Assembly (NCBI GenBank): GCA_903898975.1 | Contig: CAIUHT010000716.1 | Coordinates: 1 to 10,775 of the forward strand | Source: an uncultured Planctomycetaceae bacterium | Lineage (GTDB): Bacteria > Planctomycetota > Planctomycetia > Planctomycetales > Planctomycetaceae | Direction of reading: 5' to 3' | DNA: 10,775 bases | In this document: piece after piece, positions 7,548 through 10,775 of the stretch | Layout: each line of letters opens with the position of its first letter | Position numbering within the stretch: the first letter of the stretch is position 1 | Made by a program: the position numbers and the translations under genes | The notes under the pieces: model-generated | Database searches by the model: none | The model's input: only the letters and a program-made list of their open reading frames with translations | Told to the model about the DNA's origin: nothing

Positions 7548-8807
7548 TCAGGCCACGACTGGCTCGAACGCAACAAACAGCGGCCCGCATTCCGCCTCGG
7601 AATGCCCATCCCGCTTTGCTGAGTCGCCCGTCGCTACCCGCCTCTGGACCCGCCAATCGGGCCCCAGCCAGTTCGCAACCTCGACTTCAACCGCACAATC
7701 ACTCCGGGCTTCGCGCTGGCTGCCCCAAATCCAAGCTCCCGCAGGCGGAGTTCCCAGCCGCTTCCACCAAGCCAGGCCCATTCGGCCCATGGTCCAGCGA
7801 GCATTGAGATCCTGGAGGGGGCGCAACGCCATGTCCCCACGTGCATCTCGATGCCACATCACATCGATTCCCAGTGGTCCACGATAGCCAGCACTGGCCA
7901 GTTTCTCGGTGACCCGCGCTGTGCTCTCGATCGCCTCCTCCCAATAAGCGGGTTGATGGTCCGAATCGAAAAACAGACATCCCCGCCAGGTTCCCCCCAC
8001 CACCCACTGCCGAGCCATTCCCTGAAACTCAGCGACTCCCCCGGCTAAAACCTCCCACAGCACGCCCACCTCTTCGACCGGTGTCAGCAGCGGCTCCAAT
8101 ACAAGCGGACCCGTCAGAGCTGACCGCGACTCGCAGAATCTAACCTGGGGAATCGTCAGGCACGCTCCCCGTCCGCGAATCGCCTCTCTTCCCGACATCC
8201 CGAAGTTCGCTTTCAGAATCCACCCCTTCTCTCTCCCATAGTCGCGCGAGAGCGCCCGCTTCAGCTCTTCGCAGGAGTGGATCAGCACACTTCCCGGCAG
8301 CGTGAATTCGAGTTCCTCCTCGATCTGAAAACGCTCACTCCGCTGGTTGAATCGCATCGCCAAGGCAGGATCTGCTCCACGCCACACACACCCCAGTTCC
8401 TCCGACAAGCGGCGCGCATCCTCTGTCGCCCCCCAGGCAATCAATTCCCTCGAGCCGACCACGTTCGCGTCGCCCCCGAACTTCCCCCGCTCGCCCTCGA
8501 CCCTTCTTGCTTCAGTGATCCCCAGTCCTCGATCCCGACCAGGGTTCCGGCGACTTCTCCCATCCCACCCCTCTCGCCTGTCGAGCACCTGATCGCCAGG
8601 ACTCATCAGCCCCAACCAGACCGATTGCAGATTTCCCTCCTGTTGCATGGCCCGCTGCAGACCTGCTGGTAAGCCTGGCCCTCTCATCGCCCCTGCCATG
8701 GGTTTAAGACCACTCCCCGCCCGCAACCCACCGACACCCCGCTCCCGCTGCCACGCTCGGGCCCAGTCCGCTTCGCACGACAGGTTCGCCAAAAACAGTC
8801 GGTTCAT
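7548..8807 (-). CDS. ATP-grasp-like protein of unknown substrate
   Basis: A 419-residue protein with ATP-grasp hallmarks. GWILKANFGMSGRE (195-208) carries the ATP-binding lysine and small-residue loop. VLEPLL (236-241) fits the nucleotide-contacting strand. GPLGIDVMWHRD (310-321) is followed by LQDLNARWTMGR (331-342), the equivalent of the metal-binding E-x-N motif with Asp in place of Glu. The N-terminal part (MNRLFLANLS; ELIAWGATEDA at 121-131; the FNQRSERFQIEEEL block at 153-166) resembles a pre-grasp domain. Such enzymes join a carboxylate to an amine, thiol or similar group using ATP; the substrate cannot be read. From memory, this type resembles the OrfY protein linked to methanopterin-dependent C1 genes in methylotrophs and planctomycetes, but no other such gene is in view, so this is only a suggestion. 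The start at 8807 is chosen for its ribosome binding site and protein-like onset; the frame stays open to an ATG at 9137, but those 110 residues look like noncoding translation. Confidence 0.75.
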   Translation of the reverse strand: MNRLFLANLSCEADWARAWQRERGVGGLRAGSGLKPMAGAMRGPGLPAGLQRAMQQEGNLQSVWLGLMSPGDQVLDRREGWDGRSRRNPGRDRGLGITEARRVEGERGKFGGDANVVGSRELIAWGATEDARRLSEELGCVWRGADPALAMRFNQRSERFQIEEELEFTLPGSVLIHSCEELKRALSRDYGREKGWILKANFGMSGREAIRGRGACLTIPQVRFCESRSALTGPLVLEPLLTPVEEVGVLWEVLAGGVAEFQGMARQWVVGGTWRGCLFFDSDHQPAYWEEAIESTARVTEKLASAGYRGPLGIDVMWHRDARGDMALRPLQDLNARWTMGRMGLAWWKRLGTPPAGAWIWGSQREARSDCAVEVEVANWLGPDWRVQRRVATGDSAKRDGHSEAECGPLFVAFEPVVA

Positions 8808-9146
8808 TCGCCTCTCCGCCCCCCTGACTGCCAACCAGTCACACGCGCCACATCCCGCCTGGAAACTCTCCGGAACCCCCACCGCGTCCGATGGGACTGC
8901 CTCTCGCCCAACTCGCGGGAGCTCGTCCCAATGCTGGTCCAGACCATCGCTGCCGATCTTCCGGGCGCGTCCGTCACGAACGTCCCACCAGCCTGCATCG
9001 CCCCCTCCCACCCACCAGCCTCCCGTCCCGTTGAGACCCTCCCCTGGTCGGTGTGGTTCCCCATTGACACGACTTTTTGTTAGCCTCTGGAAAATCTCCC
9101 ACCGGATGCCTCGACCCTCTCTTCCGTCTCCAGACATCGGTCACTC
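8808..9146. other. Divergent intergenic region
   Basis: These 339 bases separate the ATP-grasp gene (leftwards) from the 323-residue gene (rightwards) and should contain both promoters. A perfect TTGACA sits at 9064-9069, pointing at the plus-strand gene, but no matching -10 box follows at the usual distance. On the minus strand an 88-codon frame (9070-8804) ends in an ATGA overlap with the ATP-grasp start; I do not regard it as a supported gene. Confidence 0.5.
8811..8817 (-). promoter_or_regulatory. Ribosome binding site deciding the ATP-grasp start
   Basis: On the minus strand GGAGAGG is followed by CGA and the ATG at 8807, so the GGAG core lies six bases from the start codon. This is the best Shine-Dalgarno in the right half of the window and argues for the 419-residue form over the 529-residue form beginning at 9137. 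Confidence 0.7.
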
Positions 9147-10118
9147 ATGAATCGCTCTCCCAAGCCGGACAAACCCGGGCGAACTTCGGCAACCTCCCGC
9201 GCGCGATCCACCTCGCGAGCCAAGGGCAAATCCCGGAACACCACCCGTCCTCCGCGTGGACGCTATTCCATCGATCGGCGTCTCGCTGTTCTTGTATGCG
9301 GTGAAGATCGACTGCATGTCGATCTCAATCACCCCGAACCTCTGCTCCGCCTGGAAGTCGGCGGTCGGGACGTGCTCGCCGGCCCCTGGCGCGGTGAACT
9401 GACCGGCCCGGACGGACAGCAACTTCCCCTGCACGGAGATTGGGAGCACGCCTGCTGGGAGTCCGACGCCGACGGCGACTACCTCGAAGTGCAACTGATG
9501 ACCGATCAGGGGGTGCGCATCGACCGCATGCTCTTCGTCGAACGCCGCCATCAGTTTGCCCTCCTCGCCGACGCCGTGGTCAGCGATGAGCCGACGCCCA
9601 GCCCCTTTGACTCGTACTCGGCCAGCCTGGCACTCGCCGACCACATCATCGGGCAGTCGGGCACGGCCCCACTCGAAGTCGTCCTCGCGGGACGCCCCAT
9701 CAAGGTCCGCACTTTTCCCCTCGGCCTGCAGTCCGACCGCACCCGCCCTCCCGGAGGCAACCTCAAGGCCTCCGCTGGCCAACTCCACTGGAGCAGACAA
9801 TTCACGGGTGGGGCCACCTGGGCCCCGTTGCTGCTCGATTGGAACCCCAAGCGAACCCGCAAACCGGCGACCTGGTGCCCCGTCACTGTCTCCGAAGACC
9901 GCAAGATTGTTCCGGCCCACGTCGCCAAGGCGGCCCGCTGGCAGTGTGGCACAGAGCACTTGCTCTGCTACCGCTCACTGCAGACCCCCCAGAGTGGTCG
10001 TGCCGCGCTCGGATTGCACACCTGGTCCGAGACTGTCGTCACTCGCCTGAAGGCCCCGGGCAAGTTTCACACGCTGCTGCAGATCGTGGATGACCCGAAC
10101 CAGGCCCCCTCGACTTGA
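9147..10118 (+). CDS. Conserved-looking protein of unknown function with basic N-terminal tail
   Basis: A 323-residue protein I cannot assign to a named family. Residues 1-45 are rich in Arg, Lys, Ser and Pro and probably disordered; there is no signal peptide or membrane helix. From residue 46 onwards the sequence alternates short hydrophobic strands with turns (for example RLAVLVCG 45-52, LLRLEVGGRDVLAGPW 66-81, YLEVQLMT 112-119, PLEVVLAGRPIKVRTFPL 175-192), suggesting an all-beta fold. The last part, HLLCYRSLQT (271-280) and AALGLHTWSETVVTRL (286-301), looks like a conserved closing motif. The beta-rich pattern recalls the sandwich domains of polysaccharide-active proteins, but no catalytic motif is visible. 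The strand choice rests on this protein-like pattern and G/C-ending codons; the antisense frame reads as a shadow. No clear Shine-Dalgarno precedes the ATG, so the start is less certain than the rest. It converges on the isomerase gene. Confidence 0.77.
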   Translation: MNRSPKPDKPGRTSATSRARSTSRAKGKSRNTTRPPRGRYSIDRRLAVLVCGEDRLHVDLNHPEPLLRLEVGGRDVLAGPWRGELTGPDGQQLPLHGDWEHACWESDADGDYLEVQLMTDQGVRIDRMLFVERRHQFALLADAVVSDEPTPSPFDSYSASLALADHIIGQSGTAPLEVVLAGRPIKVRTFPLGLQSDRTRPPGGNLKASAGQLHWSRQFTGGATWAPLLLDWNPKRTRKPATWCPVTVSEDRKIVPAHVAKAARWQCGTEHLLCYRSLQTPQSGRAALGLHTWSETVVTRLKAPGKFHTLLQIVDDPNQAPST

Positions 10119-10204
10119 GCGCCCGCCGGTGAGGGTCGCCAGGTTCGCGGCGTTATCACACACCACTGGCGACGACATTCTCCCGTATCGCCAGCAGAAC
10201 TTGT
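10119..10204. other. Convergent gap with competing hairpin arms
   Basis: The two converging genes leave 86 bases. GTCGCCAG (10135-10142), CTGGCGAC (10166-10173) and TCGCCAG (10188-10194) allow two mutually exclusive stems of 8 and 7 bp. Neither strand has a T-run next to them, so any terminator role is uncertain. Confidence 0.4.
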
Positions 10205-10775
10205 TCAGCCTCCGCGTGCCCCTTCTCGGCCACGGGCTGTCCCCCCACTGGCCTGCCCCAACGCCATCCGCAGTGCCGTCAGGCCAATCTCACCAAACTG
10301 CTGCGGCGCGATCGGCCAAAAACGCGGATTCAACAACTCCAGCGACACGCACCCGTCGTACCCAATGCTCCGCAGGTGATTGACCAGCGGGGCCAGGGGA
10401 AAATCCCCCTCGCCGGGCAAAATCCGGTCGGCATCCGCGGCCAGTTCCCGCGGCCGGTCCGCCACGTCGCACAACTGCACGTGAAATAGATTCTCGCGCG
10501 TCAGCCAGGCCAGGTCCTCACTCTTGCTCGAGCCGACCGCGTAGTGGAAGGCGTCCAGGCAGATTCCCACCTGCGGATGGCCAATCGACTGCGTGAATGC
10601 CACCGCGGTTTCGATGTTGGTCAGAAACGTTCCGCGGGCCTGAAATTCGAGCGCCAGCCGCACCCGGCGTGATCGCGCCCGCTCACCCGCCTCCGCCAGT
10701 CCCGCCGCCGCTCGCTCCAGGTCCGCCTGCGAAAATGGCCCGAGAAAGTCTGGCGTCACCACCAACACGGGCACG
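10205..10775 (-). CDS. Sugar phosphate isomerase/epimerase-type TIM barrel (5' end outside window)
   Basis: The visible 189 residues are the C-terminal two thirds of a xylose-isomerase-like TIM barrel (AP endonuclease 2 family), usually about 260-290 residues, so the gene starts beyond the right edge; the GTG at 10774 is probably internal. The expected metal-binding residues appear in order at strand ends: Glu43 in LALEFQ, Asp74 and His77 in GICLDAFHY, His98 in NLFHVQLCDV and Glu146 in VSLELLNPRF (numbering from the GTG). The loop ADRILPGEGDFPL (115-127) is typical of sugar isomerase/epimerase and dehydratase members. These enzymes isomerise or dehydrate sugars, inositols or 3-dehydroshikimate using a divalent metal; the substrate cannot be decided here. 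The C-terminal 17 residues are Gly/Arg-rich and probably disordered. No neighbouring gene fixes a pathway. Confidence 0.88.
   Translation of the reverse strand, partial: VPVLVVTPDFLGPFSQADLERAAAGLAEAGERARSRRVRLALEFQARGTFLTNIETAVAFTQSIGHPQVGICLDAFHYAVGSSKSEDLAWLTRENLFHVQLCDVADRPRELAADADRILPGEGDFPLAPLVNHLRSIGYDGCVSLELLNPRFWPIAPQQFGEIGLTALRMALGQASGGTARGREGARGG

Noticed and set aside
7378..7887. 169-codon plus-strand frame overlapping the end of the ATP-grasp gene
   Set aside because: The translation is low complexity (Ser/Pro/Arg) and opposite to the recognisable ATP-grasp motifs.
9064..9092. TTGACA promoter for the 323-residue gene
   Set aside because: The -35 hexamer is perfect, but nothing like a -10 box lies 16-18 bases downstream; promoter rules for the likely host are also poorly known to me.
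8808..9137. N-terminal extension of the ATP-grasp protein to an ATG at 9137 (529 residues)
   Set aside because: The added 110 residues are Gly/Arg/Trp-rich without motifs, the ATG at 9137 has no ribosome site, and a strong GGAGAGG precedes the ATG at 8807, where a protein-like N-terminus begins.
9141..9959. 272-codon open frame on the minus strand
   Set aside because: It lies antisense to the 323-residue gene, and its translation lacks motifs and strand/helix patterning; it is explained by high G/C at third positions of the real gene.

Overview
The window reads as a chromosomal segment of a moderately GC-rich Gram-negative-type bacterium, most likely a planctomycete. That placement is an inference from gene content: a giant membrane protein fused to a spermidine-synthase-like domain, a divergent ATP-grasp protein, a TIM-barrel sugar isomerase, a membrane pyrophosphatase, and several genes without a clear Shine-Dalgarno sequence. 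No phylogenetic marker is present to prove it. I see no insertion sequence, integrase, CRISPR array, tRNA or rRNA.

Layout. Bases 1-507 (+) are the 3' end of a membrane-bound ion-pumping pyrophosphatase (hppA), followed by a strong hairpin. Bases 827-4093 (+) encode a 1088-residue protein with about 12-13 membrane helices, a degenerate spermidine-synthase/methyltransferase-like domain and an unassigned C-terminal helical region. On the opposite strand lie a signal-peptide-bearing ammonium transporter (amtB, 5111-6823) and, downstream in transcription order, a PII regulator (4327-4665). Each of these two has its own terminator about 20 bases after its stop codon. A 724-base stretch without a convincing gene (6824-7547) follows. 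Next comes a 419-residue ATP-grasp-like protein on the minus strand (7548-8807), a 339-base divergent gap, a 323-residue protein of unknown function on the plus strand (9147-10118), and the 3' part of a sugar phosphate isomerase/epimerase-type TIM-barrel gene (10205-10775, minus strand) running off the right edge.

How the genes fit together. The one clear functional pair is amtB with PII: in this system PII senses 2-oxoglutarate, ATP and ADP and plugs the ammonium channel when nitrogen is plentiful. The gene order (amtB first) and the terminator between them differ from the usual tightly coupled glnK-amtB operon, so they may be transcribed separately. The other genes look like independent units. 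The least understood pieces are the 1088-residue fusion protein, the ATP-grasp protein and the 323-residue protein.
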